The notes: generated by a model not told the origin, from the letters alone. DNA of 64,000 nucleotides from Actinobaculum sp. 313 (GCF_003073475.1 NZ_CP029033.1:682001-746000), one strand, 5' to 3'; counted from the first letter of the stretch, positions 17,966 to 28,409 are shown. Made by a program: numbers and translations.

Positions 17966-19177
17966 TCACCCTTTGTTCCGCAGGAGCGGATGCAGAAAGG
18001 AGAATGCCGTGGCACAGGCGATAAGTACGATGATCGCAATGAAAGGTGCAGCCGTGTTCCAGCCGTACACGCTGGTGGAAAGAATCGGCGCTATCGCGTA
18101 GGTGACGCCGTTATTGGCATTGATAAGGCCGGCCATGGATCCCTGCTCGTCAGCAGACAGTGCCATGGTCGGCCCCGTGTTATAGCCAGGGATGGCCATG
18201 CCGATACCCAGACCGCCCGCAATCGACCCCGCGAACAGCAGGATGTACGACGACGATGGCAGTAGGCATGCCATCCCAATGGTTGTCAGGAGGAGGCCAT
18301 TGCGTAGAAGGCGCTGCGAATTCCAGTGCAGACGCGGGACGATTCCTCCCTGCATTGCCACCATTGAGACTGAAAGGACCACCATGACCGCGGAGGTGAT
18401 TCCCGCAGTGGAGGAGGAGTTCAGGCCGAATCGATCCTGAATGGCAAACCCCAGTAGGGTCTGCATCGAGGAGAATGCCAGGAATAGGATGAAGTCGGCG
18501 ACGAGGAAGGGAAACGCGCGCGGATCGCGATAAACGATCTTCTTCGGGTGGTCCAAGCGGCTCTGTGCGCTCTCTGGTTTAAAGAAGAAAGCGACGACGA
18601 GCACGCCGATAATCATCAGCGATGGCATGACGGAGACCGGAAGGAGTAGGCCGCCGGTGGCGGCCAGCGCCCCGCCGACAACGCCGCCGACGATGGTTGC
18701 TAGGCCCTGCGCCGCGCCCGAAGCGCCGAGGAGTTTCACCCTTTGTGCTTCGCTGTTGGCATGAGTGACGAAGTATGTTTGCGTGGTTGGGAAGATGGCT
18801 GAGATGCCGGAGCCGTAAAGGAGGCCACGCGTCAGAATCACTCCGGTGACGAGTCCGGGGCCGACCCAGATGCCGCGGATCCCTAACCACGCCAGGGCAG
18901 CAAAAGACGCCAATGCGAGCGAACCAACACACATCGAGATGATGAAGATCCGTTTCGGTCCGACGATTTGTGACCGCCGCCCCCAAAATTGGCTGAGACA
19001 GGCGAGCGTAATGGCTGCGAGCGATATTGCGGCGCCGATATGCCATTCTTCTAGGCCCATCTCACGTGAGAGCGGGGCGATGATGGGGTTGAGGATCATC
19101 TGGCCCATGTAGGCCAGAAATACCGTCATCAAGACGATTCGCACCTGAGCGCCTTCCTTCTTCGTTTCTGATGGCAT
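17966..19177 (-). CDS. MFS transporter, divergent from TetR gene
   Basis: 403-residue, 12-helix major facilitator protein of the inner membrane. Seen: MILNPIIAPLSREMGLEEWHIG at the first loop, AITLACLSQFWGRRSQIVGPKR as loop 2-3 signature, and GLGIGMAIPGYNTGPTMALS in the second half. Resembles multidrug exporters of the DHA1 group (TetA/NorA-like). ATG 19177 has AAAGGGATTCAC upstream; a 31-codon extension in frame lacks one. The TetR-type gene starts 166 bases away in the opposite direction, so TetR repression of this exporter is the simplest reading. Substrate unknown. Confidence 0.85.
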   Translation of the reverse strand: MPSETKKEGAQVRIVLMTVFLAYMGQMILNPIIAPLSREMGLEEWHIGAAISLAAITLACLSQFWGRRSQIVGPKRIFIISMCVGSLALASFAALAWLGIRGIWVGPGLVTGVILTRGLLYGSGISAIFPTTQTYFVTHANSEAQRVKLLGASGAAQGLATIVGGVVGGALAATGGLLLPVSVMPSLMIIGVLVVAFFFKPESAQSRLDHPKKIVYRDPRAFPFLVADFILFLAFSSMQTLLGFAIQDRFGLNSSSTAGITSAVMVVLSVSMVAMQGGIVPRLHWNSQRLLRNGLLLTTIGMACLLPSSSYILLFAGSIAGGLGIGMAIPGYNTGPTMALSADEQGSMAGLINANNGVTYAIAPILSTSVYGWNTAAPFIAIIVLIACATAFSFLHPLLRNKG

Positions 19178-19320
19178 GTGAATCCCTTTCTGGCCAATAC
19201 GGATTATGTGGCGACTCGTGGTGCCGCCACACATGACGACTCCGCACAAAGCGGGCAGTGTGTCGACCAATGCTGGGGTGCTTGACGGGATGAAGTGGCC
19301 GCGTCATCCGATCTAGTGTT

Positions 19321-19341
19321 GTCAAGGCGATAGACTTGGAC
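19321..19341. promoter_or_regulatory. TetR operator/leaderless promoter candidate
   Basis: GTCAAG (8 bases) CTTGGAC is an imperfect palindrome overlapping the -10 box TAGACT (19331-19336), which sits six bases before ATG 19343. A TetR protein bound here would block its own promoter and perhaps that of the divergent MFS gene. Confidence 0.4.
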
Positions 19342-19342
19342 T

Positions 19343-20059
19343 ATGGGATCGGAAAATGAGGTTGCAGGGGGAGGAAAGGGGCGGACGGCTCGACGCGTCG
19401 GTCTGAGCTCGGAACTAATAGTAGAAAGAGCGCTGCGCCTCACCGAAGAGCGCGGTTTGGCCGGGTGGTCGATACGTGACCTAGCCGCTGCGCTTGATGT
19501 CGTCCCATCCGTCGTTTACCACTATTTCCCAAAGAAAGACGATGTAGTGGACGCCGTCGTCGGGCAAATATGCGAACGCGTAGAAATGCCTGATCCACAC
19601 CTCGGATGGAAGGAGTGGTTCACGGAGCTATGCCTTGCCATGCGACCACTTCTTCTGGAATACCACGGTGTTGCCGAGCATCTCACCACGGGACGGCTCA
19701 CGGAGAGCGTGGTCCCTATCATCGATTTGGCTGCCGCCAAACTGCAGGAGGCAGGTTTTGGTGATTCGACGCCGCTAGTCTATTCGATGGTATTTGATGT
19801 GGCCGTCGGTGCCATTGCTGCACGGGATCGGCGCTCACCCAAGGCAAGGACCCCGGAGGACATGAAGGGTTTGATCGCGCGCTTGGAACCTCTTATGGAA
19901 CATTCACCGGGGGTGAGTCTTATGGTGCATTCCTTTTTTGAGCCACTCACCGATGTGAACCAGGCGGATGCCATGTCGGATAAGTACTTTCGCCTCATTA
20001 TCGAGTCGATCATCGACGGGATCGAACACGTGGTTCTGCCACGAGTAGGAAAGAAATAG
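19343..20059 (+). CDS. TetR-family regulator
   Basis: 238-residue transcriptional repressor. N-terminal helix-turn-helix VERALRLTEERGLAGWSIRDLAAALDVVPSVVYHYFPKKDDVVDAVV (residues ~28-74), followed by a helical ligand domain of about 150 residues similar to TetR_C. It starts with a 19-residue basic, Gly-rich tail. Leaderless: TAGACT plus six bases plus ATG. Divergent from the MFS gene and most likely its ligand-responsive repressor. Confidence 0.88.
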   Translation: MGSENEVAGGGKGRTARRVGLSSELIVERALRLTEERGLAGWSIRDLAAALDVVPSVVYHYFPKKDDVVDAVVGQICERVEMPDPHLGWKEWFTELCLAMRPLLLEYHGVAEHLTTGRLTESVVPIIDLAAAKLQEAGFGDSTPLVYSMVFDVAVGAIAARDRRSPKARTPEDMKGLIARLEPLMEHSPGVSLMVHSFFEPLTDVNQADAMSDKYFRLIIESIIDGIEHVVLPRVGKK

Positions 20060-20362
20060 TCCCAGGCCTTGAAGTCACGGATACCGCTAATGGTCCTGTT
20101 GCGAGTGAGAGAAATAAGCCGTGTGCCATGCCTTCCGCCGCGCCCGCTCCGTCGAGACGGGCACATGATTGCAACATGGTGGGAGCTGCTCCGAGGACTG
20201 CAGGGCGATAGGCTTGGGTCAGGTGTGTAACCAGCGATCTCCTGTGCCGTGACAAGCGATCTCAGTTCGGCGAAGTCCGGGCTTGCGGTGTTTGTGTGCA
20301 AGGTGCTTAGGTTGAGCAGGGACACGGCTACGTCGTCGGCAAAACAACAGAGAAGGACTGAG

Positions 20363-21658
20363 ATGAGTATCGGCTCAATGACTCCCGTGGGGTGGGACGA
20401 GTTCTATCGCATTGCGAAAGACGCCGGCGTGACGCTCCCGCCTGAACAGTCGATCGCCTGGGATGCCTTTGACGAGGCGACGCCCGGGCGCAGCCCGTGG
20501 GGGCGTGTCGTCTATCGTGGCGGCGACGGTGCACCGCGCGCGCTTCTCGCACTCACGCGTATGGAGGTACGTGGTTTCCCGTACCTGTGGGCGAAACACG
20601 GTCCGGTTTGGTTGGGCGATGATCCTAGCCCCGAAGAAGAGGCTGACTTGCGGGAGTTGTTGATCAAGGGTGTGCGACACCGCGACCGCAGCATCGTTTT
20701 CGTCCGTCTGCACGCTATGCATGCTGCCCCCGACTGTCATGAGCTACTGCAAACGAAAACCTTCGATCGCACCATCATTCTCAATCTGGATCGCGACGAC
20801 GACGAAGCCATTCTCGCCTCATTCAAGTCACGCGGCCGCCGTGACGTGCGCAAGGCCCTACGCAATGAATCATTGACCTTCGCTGACGAGACTGATCGCG
20901 CGGAAGAGGTCTTCGATGAGTTGTATGCCATCCTGACCGAAACGGGTGAGCGTGATGGATTCCGAGCGGCACCGAAGGAGACCTATCTGACGATGCTGCG
21001 TGCCCTCGGCCCGGAGCATGCCCGGCTTTATGTGGCACGTGAGAATGGTGGCCCGGCGCTGGCATGGGGGCTGCCGGTCCTATGGGAGGATCGCGCGATC
21101 TACTACTATGCCGCATCCTCGCATCAAGCTCGGCGGATGCTTGCCGCCGACGCCCTGCTATACAAAGAGGCATGCTGGTTGCACGAGCTCGGTGTGCGCA
21201 CTTTTGACCTCATGGGCATCGACTCCGAGCGGGCGCCTGAGCTGGCGGGTGTGCGCATGTTTAAGTCCAAGTTTACGCAGGGCGAGCCGGTGGAGGTTGC
21301 CGGCGCGTGGGACGTGCCCGTGCGGCCGCGCCTCTATGCCGCATTAGTGCACGCGCTGAACGCCAAGCACACGTTAAGCGCCTTGCCTGAGAAGGCTCAA
21401 GGCCTCGCGGGGAAAGCGCGCGGGGGTATGCAAGCTCTGGTGGCTAAGGTCCGCGCGGAAGGGGGCGCGGTACGGGAAGAACACGCCGCCGGTGCTGCTG
21501 GCTCCGACGGCGCGGCGAAGGCCGTGGCAGATGTGCAGCCGGTAGCTACGCCGGGCGCGAAGACCGCCGACGCTGCTGGCGCGACCAACATTGCTGGCGT
21601 CAGCGATACTGCTGGTACGGCGGGTTCCAGTGCGACAGCGGACGATAACGAGCGGTGA
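20363..21658 (+). CDS. FemX/FemAB-like peptidoglycan aminoacyltransferase
   Basis: 431-residue cytosolic protein of the FemABX family, which transfers amino acids from aminoacyl-tRNA to the lipid II stem peptide. Two GNAT-like halves: AWGRVVYRGG-type start with LALTRMEVRGFPYLWAKHGPVW, then SFKSRGRRDVRKALRN in the first half, and GPALAWGLPVLWEDRAIYYYAASS with FDLMGIDSE and MFKSKFTQGEPVEVAGAWDVP at the end of the second. The last ~75 residues are Ala/Gly/Thr-rich low complexity. ATG 20363 follows AGAGAAGGACTGAG. The stop overlaps the start of brnQ by four bases, so the two are cotranslated; the functional link is not obvious. Confidence 0.85.
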   Translation: MSIGSMTPVGWDEFYRIAKDAGVTLPPEQSIAWDAFDEATPGRSPWGRVVYRGGDGAPRALLALTRMEVRGFPYLWAKHGPVWLGDDPSPEEEADLRELLIKGVRHRDRSIVFVRLHAMHAAPDCHELLQTKTFDRTIILNLDRDDDEAILASFKSRGRRDVRKALRNESLTFADETDRAEEVFDELYAILTETGERDGFRAAPKETYLTMLRALGPEHARLYVARENGGPALAWGLPVLWEDRAIYYYAASSHQARRMLAADALLYKEACWLHELGVRTFDLMGIDSERAPELAGVRMFKSKFTQGEPVEVAGAWDVPVRPRLYAALVHALNAKHTLSALPEKAQGLAGKARGGMQALVAKVRAEGGAVREEHAAGAAGSDGAAKAVADVQPVATPGAKTADAAGATNIAGVSDTAGTAGSSATADDNER

Positions 21659-23085
21659 GGCCTTCTCCTTCAAAATTGGGCGGCCTCCCGCGTGGGCTTC
21701 TTATAAGCGGCCTACTAGCCACCGCTCTGACACTGTTCTCGATGTTCTTTGGTGCCGGGAATCTGATTTTCCCGCCCATGCTTGGCGCGCAGGCGGGGGC
21801 GAACTTCCCGGCGGCCATTGCGGGATTCCTCATCGGTGCCGTGCTGCTACCGGTTGCCTCGGTAATCGCCGTCGCCGTTTCGGGTACCGATGCGCGCGAC
21901 GTCGCCAGCCGTGCCGGGACGAAGTTTGGTGCGGCATTCGCGGTTCTGTGCTATCTCTCCATCGGAGCTTTCTATGGATTGCCTCGTACGGGAGCGGTTA
22001 GCTTCTCCACCGCCATTCAGCCGCTGACAGGTTGGAGTTCTGGTGGCGCCGCCGTCGGCTTCAACGCCGCGTTCTTCGCCGTCGCCGTCGTACTGGCATA
22101 TAACCCGCGCCAGGTCGTTAATAGGTTGGGCAAAGCGCTGACTCCCGTTCTGCTCGTGCTTCTGGTACTGCTGGTATGGCGTTCCGTCAGTGGCAACGCC
22201 ACAGATCGCGAGGCGGAGCAGGCGGCCGCCGACGTCGTCACCGGTGCGTACGCTTCGCATCCGCTGTCGGCCGGGCTGCTGGAAGGCTACATGACCATGG
22301 ATTCGGTGGCAGCGCTGGCCTTCGGCATTATCGTCGTGTCCTCTCTGAAGTACCGGGGTGTGCGTGAGGGGCGGCCGGTTGTTTATGGCGCGGCGATTGC
22401 TGCGACCATTGCCGGAGCTTTACTTGCATTCATCTATCTGGGGCTCGGCTTGATCGGCCGGACAATACCGAACTCCGGCACGTATAACAATGGTGCTGCC
22501 TTGCTTTCCGACGCCGCGGGCTACGCTCTCGGTCGCCCGGGCCGGGTTGTCTTAGGCCTCATTGTGGTCCTCGCTTGCCTCACGACGGCTGTGGGCCTAC
22601 TTGCAGCGTCTGGGCAGTTCTTTCACCGCCTTGTTCCGCAGGTCTCGTATCACGTATGGGTGCTTATCTTTGGTGCCACTTCCTTCGGGGTGGCGAGCCT
22701 CGGTTTGCGCACCGTTTTACGCGTGGCGGCGCCCTTGATCGCCTTCCTTTACCCGGTGGCGATCACGGTGGTTGTTGTGACGTTGCTGGATGCGCTGCTG
22801 CGCGCCGTCCTGCCCGGATACCGTCGGCTGCAGTGGGGATTCACCCTACCGGTGTGGGCGGCGGCCATCTGGTCCGCCCTCGTGCTACTGGAGGGCTTTA
22901 GCTGGGGGAATCCGCTAGTGGCGCCGCTGGTAAATTGGGTGCCGCTGGCAAGTGCGGGCCTCGGTTGGATTCTGCCGGTATGCCTGGCTTTGCTTGGCGG
23001 AATGATCGCCGATGCTGTTGTCGGTCGCAGTGTGATCCGGGGCGATAATCGGCAGGGCAAGCTACTGCGTCCGTCACAGGGCTAA
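21655..23085 (+). CDS. brnQ: Branched-chain amino acid permease
   Basis: 476-residue LIVCS-family cation symporter for leucine, isoleucine and valine. Starts at GTG 21655 within the GTGA overlap with the FemX-like gene. Family marks: LFSMFFGAGNLIFPPMLG in helix 1, GLPRTGAVSF, EGYMTMDSVAALAFGIIVVSSLK, and about 12 hydrophobic segments. The length is slightly above the usual 430-450. No downstream partner; a tandem-repeat array begins at its stop codon. Confidence 0.92.
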   Translation: MRPSPSKLGGLPRGLLISGLLATALTLFSMFFGAGNLIFPPMLGAQAGANFPAAIAGFLIGAVLLPVASVIAVAVSGTDARDVASRAGTKFGAAFAVLCYLSIGAFYGLPRTGAVSFSTAIQPLTGWSSGGAAVGFNAAFFAVAVVLAYNPRQVVNRLGKALTPVLLVLLVLLVWRSVSGNATDREAEQAAADVVTGAYASHPLSAGLLEGYMTMDSVAALAFGIIVVSSLKYRGVREGRPVVYGAAIAATIAGALLAFIYLGLGLIGRTIPNSGTYNNGAALLSDAAGYALGRPGRVVLGLIVVLACLTTAVGLLAASGQFFHRLVPQVSYHVWVLIFGATSFGVASLGLRTVLRVAAPLIAFLYPVAITVVVVTLLDALLRAVLPGYRRLQWGFTLPVWAAAIWSALVLLEGFSWGNPLVAPLVNWVPLASAGLGWILPVCLALLGGMIADAVVGRSVIRGDNRQGKLLRPSQG

Positions 23086-23280
23086 GTGAAATGTGAGTCG
23101 CCCAGGCCAAGTGAAATGTGAATTGCGGGGTCAAGTGAAACGTGCGTTGCGAGGCTTGGTGATACGCGCGTTGCTAGGCTGATCAAAACGTGAAATGCAG
23201 GCCTAGATGAAGTGTGAATTTGTACGGTCAGGCGAAATGTGCGTTGCGGGGCCAGGCGATACGTGAATGGTCCAGGTACA
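23083..23280. repeat. Degenerate ~26-bp tandem array, about eight units
   Basis: About eight imperfect units built on AAGTGAAATGTGAATTGC with GGCC-like spacers, beginning at the brnQ stop codon. On the minus strand they translate as repeated HxSL peptides, which is repeat translation, not a gene. The following 23281-23868 stretch shows no gene. Confidence 0.75.
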
Positions 23281-23868
23281 GGCTGCGTGACACGCTTTAG
23301 TGCAGCGTGACTCACGCGGGTAAGCGCAGCACCGGTCGCGAGGCTAAGCGCAGTACCGACCACAAGGCCAAGCGCCGAAGCGGTGTGCCGACAGAGCCAC
23401 GATGACCATTCCCAGCTGACTTTCGGTCAAGTGCTTGGTGTTGCACAGTTTACTAGCGGAGAGTGACGGTGCCTCTGAACTGAGGCCATTACGTCCGGCA
23501 CAAGAGCGGAGGGCAGGTCAAAAGCGATGGTCGCGCAGACTGGTGGGATCGGCTTCGGGCACAGACGCGGATAGTGCGGGAAGTACCCCCGATAGTGGCG
23601 GCTGCCAGACGGGAGGAGCGTGAGGTATAAGGTGCTGGCAGGCGCAGCATTCTGCGCCTGCACGGCGGATTGCGCAGTTGCAGTGCACTTGGGTGGGCGC
23701 CGCGTGGGCAGACCGGCCTCATCGTGGCTACTTGTTCGTATTGCGACCTAATTGCCTGCTTGGCCGTATCGCTGGCTGTGAAATCAGACTGTTGTTGTTC
23801 TGCGGCAGGCAGCCGTCGATAGGGTTTTAACCCCGGTGCGGATGATCAAGGAGAGGGATGGTGAACAA

Positions 23869-25805
23869 GTGAAACGGAAAAGACTGCCCGTGCGTCTCAC
23901 GGCGCTTGTGATGGCGGGAAGCACAGCTTTCGCATTATCCGGGTGTACCGGATCCAGCGATACGGACTCCACCACTACGGCCACGGCGTCGTCGTCGATG
24001 GACTATTCGGCGCTCGGCATTGATGAAACTGCCTGGCAGTATGACGAAGCCAATGATGTCTACTACCAGATCGGTGTCAGCTACGTGCTGACGCCGCAGG
24101 CCGCTGACTATGAGACGCTCGGCATTTACGTGCCCGGTGCCTATATGGACGCCACGGATAACGGAGACGGCACCTATACTGCGAGCATTAGATCAGACGG
24201 TGCAGTCGGCGATTTCACGGCGACGACGGCGCCGATCATTTTCCCGGTGAATACACCGGGCTATGCAGCGCAGAGTGCGCCACTAGAGTACAACTACGAC
24301 AGCATCTCCGAGTATATGGAGGCTGGGTTCATCTACGTATGGCCCGGCCTGCGAGGCCGGGACTCCAACACCGATGACTACACTGGCAATGCTCCGTGGG
24401 GTGTCACCGACCTGAAGGCAGCTGTGCGCTACGTGCGCTACAACAGCGATAGTCTGCCCGGTAACTCGGAAGCTGTGTACGTCTTCGGGCATAGTGGTGG
24501 TGCGCAAAGTGCCGTCATGGGAGCATCCGGCGATTCCGAGCTGTACACTCCCTACCTCAACGAGCTTGGCGCCGCCATGAACGATGCTGATGGAAACGCG
24601 ATCTCCGACGCCGTCGCCGGTGTTATGGCCTGGTGTCCGATCACCAACCTTGATGCAGCGGACGCCGCCTACGAGTGGAACATGGGGCAATTCTCGAATT
24701 CAGGTACGCGGGCCGAAGGTACCTGGACCGCAGCCTATTCCAGCGACTTAGCCGAGGCTTACGCGCAATACATCAACGGACTCGGTCTGACCGACGAAGA
24801 CGGTAATGTGCTCATGCTGGACGAGTCCAACGAAGGCATCTACCTTTCCGGCACGTATTATGACTACCTGGTCTCGACGATTGAGGGATCGCTGAACGAC
24901 TTCTTGGCCGAGACCGAGTTCCCGTACACGCCGTCTAGTAGCGAGATGGCGGGTATGGATGCGGGTGGTCCGCCCTCCGATGGCGAGGATTCGGGGAGTA
25001 TACCCTCTGGCGGCGCCTCTTCTGATGGCGCTTCCTCCGATAGTCCACCTTCCGAAGATCTTCCCGACGACGCCAGCGGCGCCCCGGACGGTTCGAGCAG
25101 TGGGCCGAGCGGCGATGGGGGAGCTCCTAGTGGTGGCGCACCCGGCGGTGGCAACTCAACGGAGGATGCCACCACCTATGAGACGGTGCAAGACTATATT
25201 GATGCGCTGAACGCGGACGGTGAATGGGTGAGTTATGACGCCGATACCAATACCGCGACGGTGACAAGCCTGGAAGGCTTTATCACCAGCCAGAAGAATG
25301 CATCGAAGGATGTCGGCGCTTTTGACGGTGTTGACGCTTCCGCCACCGAGAATGTGGTGATGGGCTCCGGTGCAGATGGTCTGCACTTCGATACCATCGC
25401 CCGTGATCTGATTACTGAAAATGAAGAAGAGTATTCCTCGTACTCCGACTGGAGCGTGGATTACGCGGGGATCAGTATGACTCGGACTTTGAGACAACCG
25501 ACTCGCTCGGCATTGATGTTGCGACACGCATGAATATGTACAACCCGATGTACTACCTGAATAGTAGTTACGACGGGTACCAGAGTTCCGAAGTTGCGCA
25601 GAACTGGCGTATCCGCACCGGCATTGCGCAGGGAGATACCGCAAATGCCACCGAGGTGAATCTGGCGCTCGCGCTGGAGAACTATGGGGTGGAGAACCTG
25701 GACTTCGCGACCATCTGGGGGCAGGGCCACACCATGGCGGAGCTGAATGGAAATGGCACCACGAACTTCATCCAGTGGGTGACTGAGAATGAGACAGGCG
25801 CCTAA
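23869..25805 (+). pseudogene. Tannase-like secreted esterase lipoprotein, frameshifted near 25467
   Basis: Subtype-B tannase-like alpha/beta hydrolase that would hydrolyse galloyl or phenolic esters at the cell surface. GTG 23869 has AAGGAGAGG upstream; signal peptide with lipobox LSGC about 30 residues in. Nucleophile elbow VFGHSGGAQSAVMG, WPGLRGRDSN, and MAWCPITNLDAADAAYEWN match the family. A Ser/Gly/Pro/Asp-rich insertion of about 70 residues interrupts the middle. Frame one ends ...SMTRTLRQPTRSALMLRHA at 25533; the true continuation (DSLGIDVATRMNMYNPMYYL ... WGQGHTMAEL with the catalytic His) is in another frame. Adding one G to the GCGGGG run at 25465-25470 restores it. As written, the Ser is separated from Asp/His, so inactive unless the base is a sequencing error. 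Confidence 0.8.
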
Positions 25806-25835
25806 GAGGTAGGTGCTAGAACTCGTTCATGGCAC

Positions 25836-25874
25836 AATGCGCTGCCCGAGGTGACATGCCCCGGGCAGCGCATT
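25836..25874. terminator. Bidirectional hairpin terminator
   Basis: Thirteen-base perfect stem AATGCGCTGCCCG / CGGGCAGCGCATT with a 13-base loop, 30 bases after the tannase stop and between convergent genes. No long T tract. Confidence 0.75.
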
Positions 25875-26062
25875 GCATCAGCAGCTGTATTGCGGTGGTA
25901 ACGAGCGTAGGGTAGGGAGGGGGAACGGGATACATGCAGCTCCGCGTGGAAACTGGTTTTTGCCGTTCGCGGCGAAGAACCGGGGAGCACGCAAAAGCTC
26001 GGCGGCTTTCGGCGTAGTTACCTCCGTCACTCCTACGGCAAGCGATCTCATTTGTTCCAAGC

Positions 26063-27358
26063 TCACTCCCGTGGCAAGCGGTCGCGCTGCGCGTAGGCCA
26101 TGAAGCCGGTAACAACGACGACGACGATTGCGCCTAGCGCTATCGCAAACACCGTGCCGAAGCCTCCCCAGTGCTCAGCGACATATGGCCAGACAACATT
26201 TCCAGCGGCCCCGCCCAATGTTACTGCGACGGAAATCCGGGCGTAGAACACCGGATAGTTCTTTCCGGCACCGAATATGCGACGAGCAACCATCGGGCAA
26301 AGCACGAGCACTCCGGCAATGAAGAAACCAAAGATAAGGCTGCCGATCGGAAGCAAGATCGTCGAGGGGAACTGCCACACGAAGATGATTCCGAGTGCCC
26401 CGGCACCAGAAAGAACGGCAATGGCACGGCTGACGGATAGGTCGGAGAAGAATCCGAGGCCTATCTTGCCGATGGCGTTGCCTGCCTGCGCCACGGCAGC
26501 AAGCGTCGCGCCTGCGATGAACGCCTTTGTCGCAAGTCCCGAATCAGCCTGTTCATTGATCCAGCTGACATACCTCGGGAAATAGCCGGGGATCTGGCAG
26601 ACGAGGTTGACGAAGAAGCCGAACACGATAACGATCCAGAACACGCTCGAGCGCATGCCGACCGATGGTCTGACGGAGGTGGGTTCTGCGACATTGCCAT
26701 CGCTTGAATTGCGCGCCGCCTCGGCAGTGCCATAAGGCAGAAGGCCGCGTTCGGACGGATTGGAACGCACGCAGATAAGAATCACCGGAATCGTGACAAC
26801 GAAAGTGATGATGGCAAAGACAAGGTAGGCGGTCCGCCATCCGTGCGTGGCAATGATCTTCTGAGCTAATGGCAGGAACAGTACTCCGCCAAGGCCCGTG
26901 AAGGCCGTACAGAAGCCAATAATGACGCCCACATGGGTCTTGAACCAGCGATTGACCAAGGTGGCGGTTGCCATGCCGAGCAGAACGATGTTCGAGAGTC
27001 CTGCGAGGAAACCGCCGACCCAGAACATCCAGGGACCTTGGGAGATGGAGAACAAGGCAAAGATGGTAGCTTCGAGAGTGGCTCCTGCGAGCAGGAGAGG
27101 ACGGATGTCATATCGCGCGATTAGGCTACCCATCAGGGGAGAGAAAATCGCACACGAGATCAGCATGAATGACATCCACACGCTAATACTTGCTATCTCG
27201 ACATTGAACTCGTTGGCAATTGGCTCGTAGAACACAGACGCGGAACTGATGAGAATCGCCGAAGGCACGCCGCACATCGTGCAGCAGGCGATGATGATGG
27301 GGAGATAGCTGGCGAAGCCCTTCTCCGTCAGCTGTTGGTCAGTTGTGGCTTGAGACAT
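26063..27358 (-). CDS. MFS transporter, OxlT/monocarboxylate-like
   Basis: 431-residue 12-helix major facilitator protein. N-terminal ACCTMCGVPSAILISSASVFYEP and the SVWMSFMLISCAIFSPLMGSLIARYDIRPLL stretch resemble the OFA/monocarboxylate branch, which carries small organic acids such as oxalate, formate or aromatic acids. ATG 27358 has AAGGAAGTAATC. It lies 91 bases downstream of the esterase gene on the same strand, so the two are probably one transcript, and it converges on the tannase-like gene. Uptake or export of a phenolic acid released by the esterases is an attractive but unproven role. Confidence 0.8.
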   Translation of the reverse strand: MSQATTDQQLTEKGFASYLPIIIACCTMCGVPSAILISSASVFYEPIANEFNVEIASISVWMSFMLISCAIFSPLMGSLIARYDIRPLLLAGATLEATIFALFSISQGPWMFWVGGFLAGLSNIVLLGMATATLVNRWFKTHVGVIIGFCTAFTGLGGVLFLPLAQKIIATHGWRTAYLVFAIITFVVTIPVILICVRSNPSERGLLPYGTAEAARNSSDGNVAEPTSVRPSVGMRSSVFWIVIVFGFFVNLVCQIPGYFPRYVSWINEQADSGLATKAFIAGATLAAVAQAGNAIGKIGLGFFSDLSVSRAIAVLSGAGALGIIFVWQFPSTILLPIGSLIFGFFIAGVLVLCPMVARRIFGAGKNYPVFYARISVAVTLGGAAGNVVWPYVAEHWGGFGTVFAIALGAIVVVVVTGFMAYAQRDRLPRE

Positions 27359-27449
27359 GATTACTTCCTTGGATCACGTGGAATGTGGAGGGACATGGGG
27401 ATATGTAGTGTGGGGTGTGCGCCGTATGTCGTGCGTGGTCATAGCAGGC

Positions 27450-28409
27450 TCAGTCCTCGATCAAACGTGGGTCGGGTGGTAGAGGAGTGCGGGTGCGCGG
27501 TCCGTCCCATAGAACTGTGTCGATGAAGTCGATGATCCGATCCACGACCTTGTCGGTCTTCATTGAGGGATGTCCGTGCCCAGCGCCGCTGAACGATTCC
27601 AGCTTTGCACGTTTTTCGTGGCAGGTTTCGTTGACCTTGTTGGTCATAGCGGCCGATTGCGAAAACGGTACGACGACGTCCTCGGTTCCGTGCATGAAAT
27701 ATGCCGGTGGGAAGCTCTCTGTTACGAAGTGAATGGGGCTGCCATATGCTGCGGCTTCGGGGTTTCGCGAGCATTTGAATCCCATGACGAGGTTATGTGG
27801 GAAAGCCATGCCTTCGGCGGCGATATCGACTGCGCTGAGTGCTGATCCGGGAGTCACATCGGCGACGGCGGATTCCGGCAGTACGTTGCACAGGTCCACC
27901 TGGTACATGTCACTGGGCGCATAGAGGTTAATGAGACCTTGGACTGCGTCGGATTGTTCTGCGTTTCCAAGGTGCTCGCCGCGCTGGATATTGCGCCCGC
28001 CCAGTGCAGCTACCATGTTGAGGATATGACCACCAGCGGAGTTCCCCCAGGCGACGATTTTGTCGGTCTTGAGCTGGTACTCGGGCCCGTGCGCACGTAA
28101 CCAACGGATGGCGGCGCGCACGTCGAACAGTGGCGCGGGCCAGGTGACCTGCGGCGCCAGCCGATACTCGATGCAGGCGACGGCGTAGCCCTGGGAAGGG
28201 AGCTTGAACACGCCGGGCATTGTGTTCTCGCGTTTATCGCCGCTGACCCAGCCACCGCCGTGCACGAAGATGACGAGAGGGAAGGGGCCCTCGCCGTCGT
28301 CGGGGAGCCAGATGTCGAGTACTTGGCGTGGGTCCTCACTGGCATATGGCACGTCGAGCCAGTGTCGGGAGAATTGCGCGGGATCAATCTGACGGAATGG
28401 CCCTGCCAT
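27450..28409 (-). CDS. BD-FAE-like carboxylesterase
   Basis: 319-residue alpha/beta hydrolase of the BD-FAE/HSL-like group. Oxyanion motif IFVHGGGWVSGDKR, nucleophile WGNSAGGHILN, acid in MHGTEDVVVPFSQ, and His in FSGAGHGHPSM make a complete Ser-Asp-His set. No signal peptide, so intracellular. ATG 28409 follows AAAGGACAACA; an in-frame ATG 24 bases upstream is possible. Members act on feruloyl, acetyl or other small esters. Next to an MFS permease and a tannase-like gene. Confidence 0.82.
   Translation of the reverse strand: MAGPFRQIDPAQFSRHWLDVPYASEDPRQVLDIWLPDDGEGPFPLVIFVHGGGWVSGDKRENTMPGVFKLPSQGYAVACIEYRLAPQVTWPAPLFDVRAAIRWLRAHGPEYQLKTDKIVAWGNSAGGHILNMVAALGGRNIQRGEHLGNAEQSDAVQGLINLYAPSDMYQVDLCNVLPESAVADVTPGSALSAVDIAAEGMAFPHNLVMGFKCSRNPEAAAYGSPIHFVTESFPPAYFMHGTEDVVVPFSQSAAMTNKVNETCHEKRAKLESFSGAGHGHPSMKTDKVVDRIIDFIDTVLWDGPRTRTPLPPDPRLIED

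Noticed and set aside
23082-23363. 93-codon minus-strand frame
   Set aside because: Direct translation of the 26-bp array.
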